Assembly (NCBI GenBank): GCA_017940895.1
Contig: JAGAXM010000011.1
Coordinates: 23,639-87,638 of the forward strand
Source: Clostridiales bacterium
GTDB lineage: Bacteria > Bacillota > Clostridia > Saccharofermentanales > Saccharofermentanaceae
Length of the DNA stretch: 64,000 nucleotides
Direction of reading: 5' to 3'
The notes beneath the pieces were generated by a model, which had not been told where the DNA came from, searched no databases, and was given only the letters and a program-made list of their open reading frames with translations. Both the position numbers and the translations under genes were made by a program. This document shows, one piece after another, positions 7,208-16,741 of the stretch (its first letter is position 1; each line of letters opens with the position of its first letter).

Positions 7208-9688
7208 ATGTCTTATTCAGTAGAAACAGACCGTAAGTGGCAAAAGAAGTGGGAAGAGACCGGACTTTACAAGTTCGATCCGAATAAGGAAGGCAAGAAG
7301 CTTTACTGCCTTGAGATGTTCTCATATCCTTCCGGTGCCAACCTTCACCTCGGTCACTGGTACAACTATTCACTGACAGACTCCTGGTCAAGATTCAAGC
7401 GTATGCAGGGCTATAACGTTTTCCACCCGATGGGCTTTGACTCATTTGGTCTTCCTGCCGAGAACTACGCTATCAAGACAGGTATTCACCCCAAGGATTC
7501 GACATTAAAGAACATCGATACCATGGAGAAGCAGCTGCAGGCCATGGGTACTACCGTCGATTGGTCATATGAGGTTAAGACTTGCGAGCCCGAGTACTAC
7601 AAGTGGAACCAGTGGTTCTTCTTAAAGCTGTACGAGAGAGGCCTCGCATACAGAAAGAATGCACCCGTTAACTGGTGTCCTTCATGTAAGACCGTTCTTG
7701 CCAACGAGCAGGTAGTAGACGGCGAGTGCGAGCGCTGCCACTCCGAGGTAGAGCACAAGAACATGACACAGTGGTTCTTCAAGATCACCGACTACGCTCA
7801 GGAACTCCTCGACGATCTGCCGAAGCTCGACTGGCCCGAGAAGACAAAGAAGCTTCAGACAAACTGGATCGGAAGATCTCAGGGCGCGCAGGTGGCACTC
7901 TGGGTCGAGAAGGACGGCAAGAGACTCAAGAACGAAGACGGCACTGACATGAAGCTCGAAGTTTTCACAACACGTGTAGATACGTTCATGGGCGTTACAT
8001 ATGTTGTTATCGCACCTGAGTCAGAATTGTGCGACAAGCTTACGACAGACGAGTGCCGCGACGCTATTGAAGAGTACAAGAAGGCTACTTCCAAGGTAAC
8101 CGAGATCGACCGTATGTCCACAACAAGAGAGAAGACAGGTGTCTTCACGGGTGCTTATGCCATCCACCCCTTAAACGGCAGAAAGGTACCGATCTGGGCT
8201 GCAGATTATGTTGTAGCAGGTTACGGTACGGGTGTCGTAATGGCAGTACCTTCACACGACGACAGAGACTTCGATTTCGCGCATAAGTACGGACTCGACA
8301 TCATCCGCGTAGTACAGTCCGAGAAGGGCGTCGACGACGAGCTTCCTTACTGCGAGAAGAAGGGTTACCTCGTTAACTCCGACCAGTTCGACGGCATGGA
8401 GATGCACGAGGCTCAGAAGGCTATCGTAGAAGAACTTTCCAAGATCGGCATGGGCGAGTGGAAGGTCAACTACAGACTCCGTGACTGGCTCATCTCAAGA
8501 CAGCGTTACTGGGGTACACCTATCCCGATGATCCACTGTCCTTCATGCGGTGTTGTACCCGTTCCCGAGAAGGAACTTCCGGTACTCCTCCCTTACGAAG
8601 TTGAGTTCACACCTGACGGTGAGTCCCCTCTTGCAAAGTGCGATTCCTTCATGAACTGCAAGTGCCCGAAGTGCGGCGGCGATGCAAGAAGAGATCCCGA
8701 CACGATGGATACTTTCGTTGACTCTTCCTGGTATCAGTTCAGATATCCGGATAACCATAATTCCGATGCGATGTTCTCATCCGACATCATCAACAAGATC
8801 TGCCCTGTAGACAAGTACGTCGGCGGCGCAGAGCACGCATGCATGCACCTTCTGTATGCAAGATTCTTCACGAAGGCTATGCGTGACATGGGTCTTGTAA
8901 ATTTCGACGAGCCTTTCACAAGCCTCGTTCACCAGGGTACGATCCTCGGACCCGACGGACAGAAGATGAGTAAGTCCAAGGGCAACACAGTCGCACCTGA
9001 CGACTACATCTTAAAGTACGGTTCCGACGTATTCAGAACATACCTCGGATTCGGCTTCGCTTACATCGAAGGCGGCCCCTGGTCCGACAAGGGTCTGCAG
9101 GCTATCCTCAAGTTCATCCGCCGTATCGAGAATGCTGCTTCCGATGCTGCTTCCGCGCCTTCCGCAGACATCTCCGGCATCACGATGGGCGAGGCTGAAA
9201 AGGAATTGAACTACGCATTGAACTACACGATCAAGAGCGCTACTGCAGACATCGACAGATTCCAGTTCAACACTTCCATCGCGCGTATGATGGAGCTTCT
9301 GAATGCGATCTCTAAGTACAGCCAGAACCCGAACAAGATCCCCGAGTTCTACCGCTATGCTGTAGAGAAGCTGATCCTCATCCTCTCACCTTTCGCTCCC
9401 CACTTCTGTGAGGAGACATGGTGCGAGACATTCGGCAACGAGTACTCGATCTTCAATCAGGAGTGGCCCGCTTACGACGAGTCAGCTCTCGTTAAGGATT
9501 CCGTACAGATAGCAGTTCAGCTGAACGGTAAGATCATCTTCAGAGAGGATGTTCCTTCTGAGGCTGAGCAGCCTGAAGTAGAAGAGCTCATCAAGAACGA
9601 CGAGAGATTCATAAATGCACTCGCAGGAAGATCGATCGTTAAGTTCATCTACGTTAAGGGCAGGATCGCGAACATCGTAGTTAAGTAA
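7208..9688 (+). CDS. leuS: Leucyl-tRNA synthetase
   Basis: An 826-residue class I aminoacyl-tRNA synthetase charging tRNA-Leu. Motifs are HLGHWYNYS (the HIGH equivalent), a zinc-finger region with paired Cys in the catalytic core, the CP1 editing domain containing [12 protein letters not shown] and a conserved VPSHDDRDF, then KMSKSKGN (KMSKS loop), the helical anticodon-binding domain and a short C-terminal domain. A second CxxC pair set (SCGV and [18 protein letters not shown]) fits the bacterial form. A site AAGAGG precedes the start. No T-box leader is visible in the 177-bp upstream gap. Confidence 0.98.
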   Translation: MSYSVETDRKWQKKWEETGLYKFDPNKEGKKLYCLEMFSYPSGANLHLGHWYNYSLTDSWSRFKRMQGYNVFHPMGFDSFGLPAENYAIKTGIHPKDSTLKNIDTMEKQLQAMGTTVDWSYEVKTCEPEYYKWNQWFFLKLYERGLAYRKNAPVNWCPSCKTVLANEQVVDGECERCHSEVEHKNMTQWFFKITDYAQELLDDLPKLDWPEKTKKLQTNWIGRSQGAQVALWVEKDGKRLKNEDGTDMKLEVFTTRVDTFMGVTYVVIAPESELCDKLTTDECRDAIEEYKKATSKVTEIDRMSTTREKTGVFTGAYAIHPLNGRKVPIWAADYVVAGYGTGVVMAVPSHDDRDFDFAHKYGLDIIRVVQSEKGVDDELPYCEKKGYLVNSDQFDGMEMHEAQKAIVEELSKIGMGEWKVNYRLRDWLISRQRYWGTPIPMIHCPSCGVVPVPEKELPVLLPYEVEFTPDGESPLAKCDSFMNCKCPKCGGDARRDPDTMDTFVDSSWYQFRYPDNHNSDAMFSSDIINKICPVDKYVGGAEHACMHLLYARFFTKAMRDMGLVNFDEPFTSLVHQGTILGPDGQKMSKSKGNTVAPDDYILKYGSDVFRTYLGFGFAYIEGGPWSDKGLQAILKFIRRIENAASDAASAPSADISGITMGEAEKELNYALNYTIKSATADIDRFQFNTSIARMMELLNAISKYSQNPNKIPEFYRYAVEKLILILSPFAPHFCEETWCETFGNEYSIFNQEWPAYDESALVKDSVQIAVQLNGKIIFREDVPSEAEQPEVEELIKNDERFINALAGRSIVKFIYVKGRIANIVVK

Positions 9689-9710
9689 TAATTACACAAG
9701 GAGAAATACT

Positions 9711-10151
9711 ATGGCAAAGGATAACAGGGATCAGCAGCTGGATCAGTTATTAAGAGGCGTTTCCGGATTATGTGCAAGCAAAGACGACTGTACCGGTTGT
9801 CCTTTCCATGGCTCCGAGTGTTTCTTCGGCGAGCCTAAGCCGGCCACATGGTTCGGCGGTGACACCAAGCCTTCTGAGGTAAAGTCTGAAACCAAGACTG
9901 AAGTTAATCCCGAGATCAAAGAAGAGCCCAAACCTGCCGAGAAAAAAGCAGCACCTGTGCACGCGACGCCCGAGCTTCCCAAGCCCAGCGAAGAGACTCA
10001 GGGCACATGGCTCGTCAGCACCACACAGGGAGGCGTATTCTCGAAGTACGTCTTCATCTGTTCCAAGTGCGGATATAGGAGGGAATCTTTCCTCTCCGTC
10101 GCACCTACGGCTAACTGCCCCGAGTGCGAGAAGAAAAAGAACAACGGGTAA
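9711..10151 (+). CDS. Cys-rich protein with C-terminal zinc ribbon
   Basis: A 146-residue protein with a strong AAGGAG site, 22 bases after leuS. The N-terminus has four Cys (LCASKDDCTGCPFHGSEC) that could bind zinc or an iron-sulphur cluster. The middle (about residues 45-95) is a Pro/Glu/Lys linker. The C-terminus carries CSKCGYRR and CPEC, a classic zinc ribbon. I do not recognise a named family. Its position suggests co-transcription with leuS, but no functional link is known. It converges on the reductase gene, with 2 bases between. Confidence 0.75.
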   Translation: MAKDNRDQQLDQLLRGVSGLCASKDDCTGCPFHGSECFFGEPKPATWFGGDTKPSEVKSETKTEVNPEIKEEPKPAEKKAAPVHATPELPKPSEETQGTWLVSTTQGGVFSKYVFICSKCGYRRESFLSVAPTANCPECEKKKNNG

Positions 10152-10153
10152 GC

Positions 10154-10834
10154 TTAACCTACTACCTGATAACGCATCCTCACGTACGAATCCTGCAAAG
10201 GCTTGCAGTCGATAAGTTTAAGTACGCCGAGACCCGACAATTCATCCTTACTCATCAGCGACTTGCCGTCGATTAGCGTTGATGTATCCTTGCCTCCGAT
10301 AAGGATCGGAGCCACAACTATGTCGACATAATCGAAAAGCTTTTCGCGCAGGTAGATGCTGTTAACAGTGCCGCCTGACTGTATCGTGAGGCGCTCGCAG
10401 CCGTATTCTTCACGCAGTGTACACAGTGCAGCCCCAAGGTCGAGGTGCTTCTGCAGAATGATGTGCAGGTTATCTTCCTTCTCCTCGAAAGCGGGATGCA
10501 TCGGATTTGTTGTGATGAGCACGAACTCCCTGGACTTCGCACAGAAGTAGCGCACACCGTGACCCGTGAGATGGCGGTTGTCGTAGACTACGAAAGATAC
10601 CGGAGTCTTCTCGGGAAGTTCCTTCTCGTTGACTCCCATCTTCGCCTGAACGCGTCCTGTATTGAATGACCACAGATCAGTGGTCTGCTCGATCTCGTAA
10701 TACTGGCGCAGACCCTCCTTGACTCCCTCGATCTGCGGGAAGTCGCGGTCAACATCGAGTTCGTCAGTCGCGCCTGTACTGATCTTGCCGTCAACCGACA
10801 TAAGCATAAATAATGTAGTAACCGGTCTATCCAT
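10154..10834 (-). CDS. RibD C-terminal / dihydrofolate reductase-like protein
   Basis: A 226-residue protein beginning RPVTTLFMLMSVDGKIS, the start of the RibD_C reductase domain, with GGTVNSIYLREKLFDYVDIVVAPILIGG in the second half, the usual substrate-side signature. Such stand-alone domains reduce pyrimidine intermediates of riboflavin synthesis or related substrates with NADPH. There is no deaminase domain and no other rib gene nearby, so the substrate is unclear. A GGTGAGGAG site precedes the start. Confidence 0.85.
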   Translation of the reverse strand: MDRPVTTLFMLMSVDGKISTGATDELDVDRDFPQIEGVKEGLRQYYEIEQTTDLWSFNTGRVQAKMGVNEKELPEKTPVSFVVYDNRHLTGHGVRYFCAKSREFVLITTNPMHPAFEEKEDNLHIILQKHLDLGAALCTLREEYGCERLTIQSGGTVNSIYLREKLFDYVDIVVAPILIGGKDTSTLIDGKSLMSKDELSGLGVLKLIDCKPLQDSYVRMRYQVVG

Positions 10835-10925
10835 AGCAATCTCCTCACCCTGCTTACAGTTAACAGAATGTTTACAACTCTAATAATATCACAATATTAT
10901 CAGAATTTCTTGCTATTTTAGAAAT

Positions 10926-13493
10926 TCACCATTGCCAGTCGTCAAATAAGCGGACTTTCTTATCCTCCATACCCGACTCGACAGCCTTACGTCTCTTATA
11001 TTCATTGACAGAAGCAGTCGCGATCAGGATGCCGCCTAATACGAGCAGATATATCCACCACAGTCTGCTGTCCCAGAATACTATCGCGAACAGCAGCGCG
11101 AACTCTCCGATAGTTCCGATGGCAAGAATGAACCAGCTTCTCTTCTTGAAGATAAACGAGTAGATGAAGATGCCGACCGCACATACCGAGATGAGAGTCA
11201 GCGGCAGAATCTGCTGCTGTTCCATCGCGTGGAACGCCTCGATCTCGATGGAGAGTGCGACAGTCGAGAACCATATCCATTTCGTTGCGTCGCAATGCAG
11301 GATGAACAAGTAGATCGCAAGTGCCGCGACGAGCATGAACATGAGTCTTATCTCTGTATCCGCGACTGATGAAAAATCCATATCGAGTGTCACGAGACAC
11401 AGTGTCAGAGACCCGATCGCGCATGAGACGATAAGTCTGAACTTCGCCGAAAGTCTCTCCTTCAACGTGTCGCCTTCCTTACCGAATCTTCCGGTGAATG
11501 TCATGATATAGAACGTCATGAAAAGCAGTGTGAAAGACAGATCGCTTACAGGCACCATACATGCCACTGCCGCAAGGAACGTGAACCAGTCGATGCGGGT
11601 CTTGGAGACTACAGTTCTGCAGATGAAGCGTCCGACAAGTGCATATACCGCGATGAATATGATGCTTACGACCGCCTTGTCGACGTCACTCTGAACAAGC
11701 TTCAACATGACCGCGGTCATGAACGTAACCGCAGGCAGACACCCGAAGTAGTTGTCCGTATCAAGCAGCGTGAGCGCCGTAAAGATCACGTCGATAACGA
11801 TCAGTACGATGAAGCAAGGAAGCGAGCCTGTAACGTCGCGAATAAGCAGCATAAGGTTGCTTATGATAAGAAGCGGAAGCAGGCTGAAACGTGTGCTTAT
11901 GTGCGTGATCTTCTCCACTGTTCCGAACTTATTGATAAGCACCGCAAATGCATAAAGTGCGATAGCAGCCGAAGCATAAACGATCGTATTCAGATCCGTA
12001 TCGCCGTTCGAGAAGTTAATAATGTAGACAATAACCGCTGCTGCACATGACGCGATCTTAAGATGAATCATCTTGTACTTGCAGTTAACAATTATCGACA
12101 AGGCTGCGAGCGCAAGGAATATGATGATCGGAACGATGCCTTGCTGCAGAACTATCTGGCATTCGACAATTGCCGACGCGACTATAAGGTAAGTATAAAG
12201 TGCGCGTTCGAACTTATTCTTAGTCATTATATAAACCGCACCGCACGTCAGGATCGGGACGAGATAAGTCGTGTAATGCATGAAGTCACGGATATAGTCA
12301 CCGCTGTTATTAAGCCGGGTAACAGAATCCATTATTATGACAAGAAGCGACATGCCGACGCTGATGATCAGATTGCTCACAAGATTCTCGTGCTTGATAA
12401 TCCTGTAGAAAGCAAGCAGGAACGCGATCATGATGAGCACCAGTATCATGAATCCGGTTCTTCCCTCTATGTAATTTACTCCCAGCAAAGTAACGGTAAA
12501 CACGGGAACCAGTGCGGACACGTATGCGATCCACTTTCTCTTACGTGTGAGCATGAGAAGCGTAACCCAATACAGAATATGGGAAGCAATGAACAGCGGC
12601 AGCGAGTACTTACCGAAGGCGCTTGTCATAACAAGACCGATCACCGCCACATAAGCAGAAACTTCAGCGAACACGTCGAAAAACTTAAGCTTGGGTCTTA
12701 AGAAATAGATAAGTCCTGAGATAAACGCCGCGGCGCACATACCGAACGCCATACCCTTGGTGTTGCCCAAGACCTGCATGCACAGGAATATCTCTGACCA
12801 TACAAAGCCCAGGTAACTTATCGCGACCTGCAGCTTCGAGCCGAAGGTCTTATATCCGACAAAACCCGACACGCCGAGCGAGACCGCACAGCATACGAGC
12901 GTGAACATCGAATCCTCTGCACCGAATGCAAGGAATCCGACAAATATCGCCAAAGGTGTGATGAGACTTGCGAGCATATAAAGAACCGACGAAGTCTTCT
13001 CGAGCTTAAGCTTCTTGCGGCACAGTGTGCTTAATCCGTACACACCCGATACGACAACCAGGAGCACGATGCACTTAACCACTGCAGGCATCGTCTGCCA
13101 TGTGGCGGAGATGAATACCGCAGCTGCGATGACCATGAGAAGAACGCCGACAGAGAAAGATACGCCGACGGCAGTAAGGCCGGACTTCTTCTGATGTGCG
13201 GGAGACTGAGTCTTCTGCGTATACACGGGAAGCGGCGCAGGCACAGGTGCCGGAGCGGGCTTGAATACCTGCTGGGGCTGAGCCTGAGGCTGCATTGCAG
13301 GCGCAGGTGTCTGAACAGTCGTCTGAACCGCTGAATCAACAGGAGCCGCAGGCTGCGCAGATTTGATCCTCTTGAGCTCATCTTCAAGTGCGCGGAACTT
13401 CCTGTAGTATTTATCCTTCTCGATGGTGATGACGATTACGGCAACCGTAATCGCTACTGAATATATAAAGAATATCGATAACAACCCTAACAT
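10926..13493 (-). CDS. Large polytopic membrane protein
   Basis: An 855-residue protein. One N-terminal membrane segment is followed by a short coiled stretch (YRKFRALEDELKRIK), then a Pro/Ala/Gln-rich linker to about residue 105. The rest is some 22 to 26 hydrophobic segments. The pattern GVSFSVGVLLMVIAAAVFIS followed by many evenly spaced helices resembles DUF2157/DUF2339-type membrane proteins of Clostridia. No catalytic motif is visible. It has its own promoter (13544-13571) and a good AGGAGG site. The function is unknown; envelope or polymer handling is possible but not shown. Confidence 0.8.
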   Translation of the reverse strand: MLGLLSIFFIYSVAITVAVIVITIEKDKYYRKFRALEDELKRIKSAQPAAPVDSAVQTTVQTPAPAMQPQAQPQQVFKPAPAPVPAPLPVYTQKTQSPAHQKKSGLTAVGVSFSVGVLLMVIAAAVFISATWQTMPAVVKCIVLLVVVSGVYGLSTLCRKKLKLEKTSSVLYMLASLITPLAIFVGFLAFGAEDSMFTLVCCAVSLGVSGFVGYKTFGSKLQVAISYLGFVWSEIFLCMQVLGNTKGMAFGMCAAAFISGLIYFLRPKLKFFDVFAEVSAYVAVIGLVMTSAFGKYSLPLFIASHILYWVTLLMLTRKRKWIAYVSALVPVFTVTLLGVNYIEGRTGFMILVLIMIAFLLAFYRIIKHENLVSNLIISVGMSLLVIIMDSVTRLNNSGDYIRDFMHYTTYLVPILTCGAVYIMTKNKFERALYTYLIVASAIVECQIVLQQGIVPIIIFLALAALSIIVNCKYKMIHLKIASCAAAVIVYIINFSNGDTDLNTIVYASAAIALYAFAVLINKFGTVEKITHISTRFSLLPLLIISNLMLLIRDVTGSLPCFIVLIVIDVIFTALTLLDTDNYFGCLPAVTFMTAVMLKLVQSDVDKAVVSIIFIAVYALVGRFICRTVVSKTRIDWFTFLAAVACMVPVSDLSFTLLFMTFYIMTFTGRFGKEGDTLKERLSAKFRLIVSCAIGSLTLCLVTLDMDFSSVADTEIRLMFMLVAALAIYLFILHCDATKWIWFSTVALSIEIEAFHAMEQQQILPLTLISVCAVGIFIYSFIFKKRSWFILAIGTIGEFALLFAIVFWDSRLWWIYLLVLGGILIATASVNEYKRRKAVESGMEDKKVRLFDDWQW

Positions 13494-13543
13494 AACTCTT
13501 ACCTCCTATCCCTGAAGTGTAAAGATAAGTTGATGTTAAGGTC

Positions 13544-13571
13544 AGTATACCAAATTTACTTTGACTGTCAA
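13544..13571 (-). promoter_or_regulatory. Promoter for the 855-residue membrane protein
   Basis: TTGACA, 16 bases, TATACT on the minus strand, a near-consensus vegetative promoter about 50 bases upstream of the start. It lies just downstream of the ClpP/TraG operon end, so the two units are separately driven. Confidence 0.75.
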
Positions 13572-13606
13572 AATATTTTACTAATTCTTCCAAATCTGCC
13601 GCAAAA

Positions 13607-14122
13607 TCAGGATACTTTACTGACCTGACTTATAAGTTGAAGCTTCATTAAGACATCCTCCCGCTTATCACATAACCCGTGACTTCTGATGATACTGCCG
13701 AACACTTTATCGTAAGTTTCAAGCAGCAGCTTAGGTATCTGTCTTCGACTCTCTATCCCCTCATGGTTAGTGCTGATCCAAAGGTAAATGCGATCATATT
13801 TTTTGACCTCTTTCAGACATTTATCTATCACAAGATAAGGCGTCTTTCGCGCACCTTCAAAAAGCGGCGCCCTGCCGAAGATAAGCACTTCGGCAACGCT
13901 GTCATACTTCTCGATTATCCCTTCGAACAAGGGCTTTATGGCACCGCATTTATACACGGTATCCGCACCTTCCAGAAGGCACAGGAGCTCCCCTACCGTC
14001 AGGTATTCCCATGAGTTGCAGGGGAGCGTATCTCCCGTAAGCTTTGCCATCGCGGCACACATATCGCCTCTCTCGCTTATAAGCTCCGTAAGCGGAAGAT
14101 CAAATATATTCATCAGATCCAT
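13607..14122 (-). CDS. Unknown protein, last gene of ClpP/TraG-like operon 1
   Basis: A 171-residue soluble protein with a strong GGAGGTGA site. It overlaps the end of the TraG-like gene by 23 bases, so translation is coupled. The sequence is mixed alpha/beta (EVLIFGRAPLFEGARKTPYLVIDKCL then YDRIYLWIST), with no membrane segment and no motif that I recognise. By position it should act with the ATPase and protease upstream. Confidence 0.7.
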   Translation of the reverse strand: MDLMNIFDLPLTELISERGDMCAAMAKLTGDTLPCNSWEYLTVGELLCLLEGADTVYKCGAIKPLFEGIIEKYDSVAEVLIFGRAPLFEGARKTPYLVIDKCLKEVKKYDRIYLWISTNHEGIESRRQIPKLLLETYDKVFGSIIRSHGLCDKREDVLMKLQLISQVSKVS

Positions 14123-15344
14123 CTTTCACCTCCAATGTACTGTAAGGAACGATCTTGTCCGTAAGCCGCCCGATCTTGCCCGCTACCATGAGATACGCCT
14201 TTTCGCGCGGCTTGGTGTGTATTGTGTCCTCGGTCTTAAGGCACTTCTTGGCAACGAAGTGCTCCGTCTCCTCGTCCTGCCCTCCCAGGAAAAGGATGGT
14301 GTCGCAGTTGTTGACGATGGTCTTCGTGACCGCGTTGCCCGCGTGCGAAGAGCCGTAGACGGAGTCTAACTGCGATATACTCTGCAGAATGATCGACACG
14401 TAGATGTCGCGGCTTCTGATGACAGAGATCAACTTGTCGAAGTCGGGTATGACCGCTCCCGTCGCGAAGTCATCGAGTATGATCCTGACAGGCACCTGAA
14501 GGCGCGAGTCGGGCTCGCAGTCAGCCTCGTAGCACAGCAACCTGAACGCCTGCGTGATGAACAGATTCACCACCCGCGAGAATGTGTGATCCGTGTCGCT
14601 CTGGTTCAGGAACAGAACCGTCTTCTCCCTTCCCAAGTCTTCTACCTGAAAAGACTTTTCCTGATCAAAGATGATACGCATCTCCCTGTAATCGAACGGA
14701 GTCAGGGCCTCGGTCGCGAACTCGATGATGCTCGACCACATCTTATCCGCACTCTCGGTAGCCGAGATCCTTGCATAAGTGCGGGATGCGAGCGTACGCG
14801 GATTCCTTTTGAAATAAAGGTCGAACTCGAGTCTGGAGGACTTTCTGCAGTACTTCGTGTGAAGCTCCATCACCGTGGACATATTGTGTTCGGACTTCGG
14901 TGTCGTCTCGAGCATATACGCGATCAGGAAGGACAGATACGTCCTCGCTGCCATCTCCCAGAACGGCTCGTTTATGTCCATCACAGGGACGAGGCAATTC
15001 GAGATTATCGCTATATCCTGCTCTTTGTAAGTGCCATCAGGATTCATTCTGATGTGGTCGATGGGGTTGTACCCGCAGGAGTTCTCGGGATCGACAAAGT
15101 CCAGAACGTGAACTTTGAATCCTCGCCTCGCGAGATCACCTTTGAACATCCTGTACAGGTTCCTCTTGGTGTCGGAGATTATCATGCTGTGGTCGGTCCT
15201 CTGAAGATTCGGAATGACGTAGCCGCCGGTCTTGCCGCTGCCCGTCGCACCGATGATCAGATCGTTGTTATTAAGACCCGTCAGCCTTGTATCATTGCTC
15301 ACCTCGTAGTCACCGGCGAGTACGCGTGTACCGTAGTTTCTCAT
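14100..15344 (-). CDS. Soluble VirD4/TraG-like ATPase, paired with ClpP (module 1)
   Basis: A 414-residue P-loop ATPase of the TraG/VirD4 coupling-protein family. Walker A is GATGSGKT at residues 32-39. The TraG-type stretches SMIISDTKRNLYRM, GFKVHVLDF and GYNPIDHI follow. Walker B is RIILDDFATG near 287-296 and the sensor is ILQSISQLDSVYG near 319. It lacks the N-terminal membrane helices of conjugation coupling proteins and is shorter than their usual 550-750 residues. The usual Walker B Asp-Glu is Asp-Asp. It starts with AAGGAGGTGA, and its ATG overlaps the ClpP stop as ATGA. No relaxase or type IV secretion gene is nearby, so DNA transfer is unlikely. Confidence 0.85.
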   Translation of the reverse strand: MRNYGTRVLAGDYEVSNDTRLTGLNNNDLIIGATGSGKTGGYVIPNLQRTDHSMIISDTKRNLYRMFKGDLARRGFKVHVLDFVDPENSCGYNPIDHIRMNPDGTYKEQDIAIISNCLVPVMDINEPFWEMAARTYLSFLIAYMLETTPKSEHNMSTVMELHTKYCRKSSRLEFDLYFKRNPRTLASRTYARISATESADKMWSSIIEFATEALTPFDYREMRIIFDQEKSFQVEDLGREKTVLFLNQSDTDHTFSRVVNLFITQAFRLLCYEADCEPDSRLQVPVRIILDDFATGAVIPDFDKLISVIRSRDIYVSIILQSISQLDSVYGSSHAGNAVTKTIVNNCDTILFLGGQDEETEHFVAKKCLKTEDTIHTKPREKAYLMVAGKIGRLTDKIVPYSTLEVKDGSDEYI

Positions 15345-15949
15345 ATGTTCGTCACCTCCTTGAGTGTCTGTGCGACTGCTGTCGCGAGCCCGAATTCCAC
15401 TGCTTCCTGCGCAGCGAAAAACGAGTCTTCCCTTGTCTTGTTTCTGATCTCTTCTTCGGATCTGCCGGTCCTCTGTGCGATGATCCTGATAAGCTCATCG
15501 CCGGTCTTCTTAAGGCTGTCGACTCTCTCCTGGATCTCATGAGGCTTCATGTGATCCACATTGAGATTTCCATAAGACGGATCGTGGATCATGAGCTCGC
15601 TGTGGGGCATCATTATCCTCTTATCGCCCGCCAGGAATATGATCGATCCCATCGAAGATGCGCTGCCCATGCAGACGGTCGTAACGGGAGCTTTCATGAG
15701 CCTTAATACGTCGTAGACCGCAAGCCCGCTTCTGACCTCGCCGCCGGGCGAATTGATCACGACCGTTACCGGTCTGTCGTCATCCTTTGTCTCAAGATAC
15801 ATAAGGCTCGTGATCAGATCCTGACAGGTGTCGCTGTCGACTTTCCCGTTCAGGAAGATCATCCTTTCGGATGAATAAAGTTCACTTAATGTATCGACTG
15901 TCTCTATCCCTCTTGATGTCTCCTTAATAATCGCCGGTCTGCAATTCAT
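15341..15949 (-). CDS. ClpP-type serine peptidase, module 1
   Basis: A 202-residue ClpP-fold protease. The oxyanion turn NSPGGEV, nucleophile Ser99 in GSASSMGS, His122 in HSELMIHDP and Asp175 in KTREDSFF give a complete triad. The N-terminal segment before the core differs from housekeeping ClpP. An AGGAGGT site lies inside the end of the preceding gene (26-base overlap), and the stop overlaps the start of the TraG-like ATPase. ClpP alone cuts only small peptides and needs a ring ATPase to feed it. Here the only ATPase in the operon is the TraG-like protein. Confidence 0.9.
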   Translation of the reverse strand: MNCRPAIIKETSRGIETVDTLSELYSSERMIFLNGKVDSDTCQDLITSLMYLETKDDDRPVTVVINSPGGEVRSGLAVYDVLRLMKAPVTTVCMGSASSMGSIIFLAGDKRIMMPHSELMIHDPSYGNLNVDHMKPHEIQERVDSLKKTGDELIRIIAQRTGRSEEEIRNKTREDSFFAAQEAVEFGLATAVAQTLKEVTNI

Positions 15950-16538
15950 GGTCTATTAACCTCCTGTATATTCTTTTTGTTTTTACCTGTAAGTCTTCCG
16001 TTTCCATGGTGTTTCTTATTCTTTTGAGAAGAGGCAGAAACACTACCCTTAAATCCATGAAATATCCGTTTCTCTTTATGTCGAGCCTCGGATCTATCCT
16101 GTCGACGAAAGGCATCATCGACTTGCCGATCAAAGGCTTTATAAAAAGGTCTCCGATCGTCTCCTCATAAGTAAGATCTCCGACATCCCAGTCCGTGTAT
16201 TGCTCGATCATTGCTCTGACGCTGATGCCTGCGAAGAGCCTCACTTCAACCGAGTCCGACATCGCCTGATAAAGACCGTTCATCATCGCAAACAGAAAAA
16301 TATCCTGATCAACAAAATCCTTATTGTTTAAGTACGTGAACTCGACCAGATCCCCGAAGTCGAATTCGCCAAGGATCTCATAAGTCCCGTCCGACAAAGA
16401 CACTGCGGCTGCCGGCGGAAATCTGTCTATCACCGCCATCAGAAGCGTATTCTTCATGGGAGGGAAAAGATCCGACGTCATGCCAAGAACTTCTTTTACT
16501 ATCATGCCGATATCTTCCTTTTCCGTTATGCTTTCCAT
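15924..16538 (-). CDS. Unknown protein, first gene of ClpP/TraG-like operon 1
   Basis: A 204-residue acidic protein without membrane segments. The start is placed at the Met preceded by AAAGGAGGG (16538); a longer frame to 16586 lacks a ribosome site. I recognise no family. Stretches such as LGEFDFGDLVEFTYLNN look like a beta-rich fold, and the C-terminus is basic and helical. The end overlaps the ClpP gene. It may be an adaptor or substrate of the protease; this is inference from position only. Confidence 0.7.
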   Translation of the reverse strand: MESITEKEDIGMIVKEVLGMTSDLFPPMKNTLLMAVIDRFPPAAAVSLSDGTYEILGEFDFGDLVEFTYLNNKDFVDQDIFLFAMMNGLYQAMSDSVEVRLFAGISVRAMIEQYTDWDVGDLTYEETIGDLFIKPLIGKSMMPFVDRIDPRLDIKRNGYFMDLRVVFLPLLKRIRNTMETEDLQVKTKRIYRRLIDHELQTGDY

Positions 16539-16682
16539 GCTCCGCCCTCCTTTCCGGGTGCTTTCACATGTATATGTCTGCCGCACTTGCCGAAAAGTTC
16601 ATTTGCCTTGGGAAAAATTTTTTGACTTGACTTTTGCCCTCTTCAGGAGCAGTAATATAGGCAGACAATTGAATAGTGCGTT

Positions 16683-16738
16683 GGAACTGATGGGTAGGGT
16701 ACACGCGCCCTAAATCATCCCATCAGGGAAAGAGTTCC
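16683..16738 (+). promoter_or_regulatory. Structured leader before the ECF sigma factor gene
   Basis: A nested hairpin pairs CTGATGGG (16687-16694) with CCCATCAG (16719-16726) and TAGGG (16695-16699) with CCCTA (16708-16712). A competing outer pair joins GGAACT (16683-16688) to AGTTCC (16733-16738). The latter lies next to the ribosome site of the sigma gene, so folding could affect translation. No known riboswitch class is recognised. Confidence 0.5.
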
Positions 16739-16741
16739 TGT

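Noticed and set aside
13607..16538. Conjugative element or ICE fragment because of the VirD4/TraG-like gene
   Set aside because: No relaxase, VirB4, VirB6, integrase or attachment repeats seen, and the ATPase lacks membrane helices. The partners are ClpP and unknown soluble proteins.
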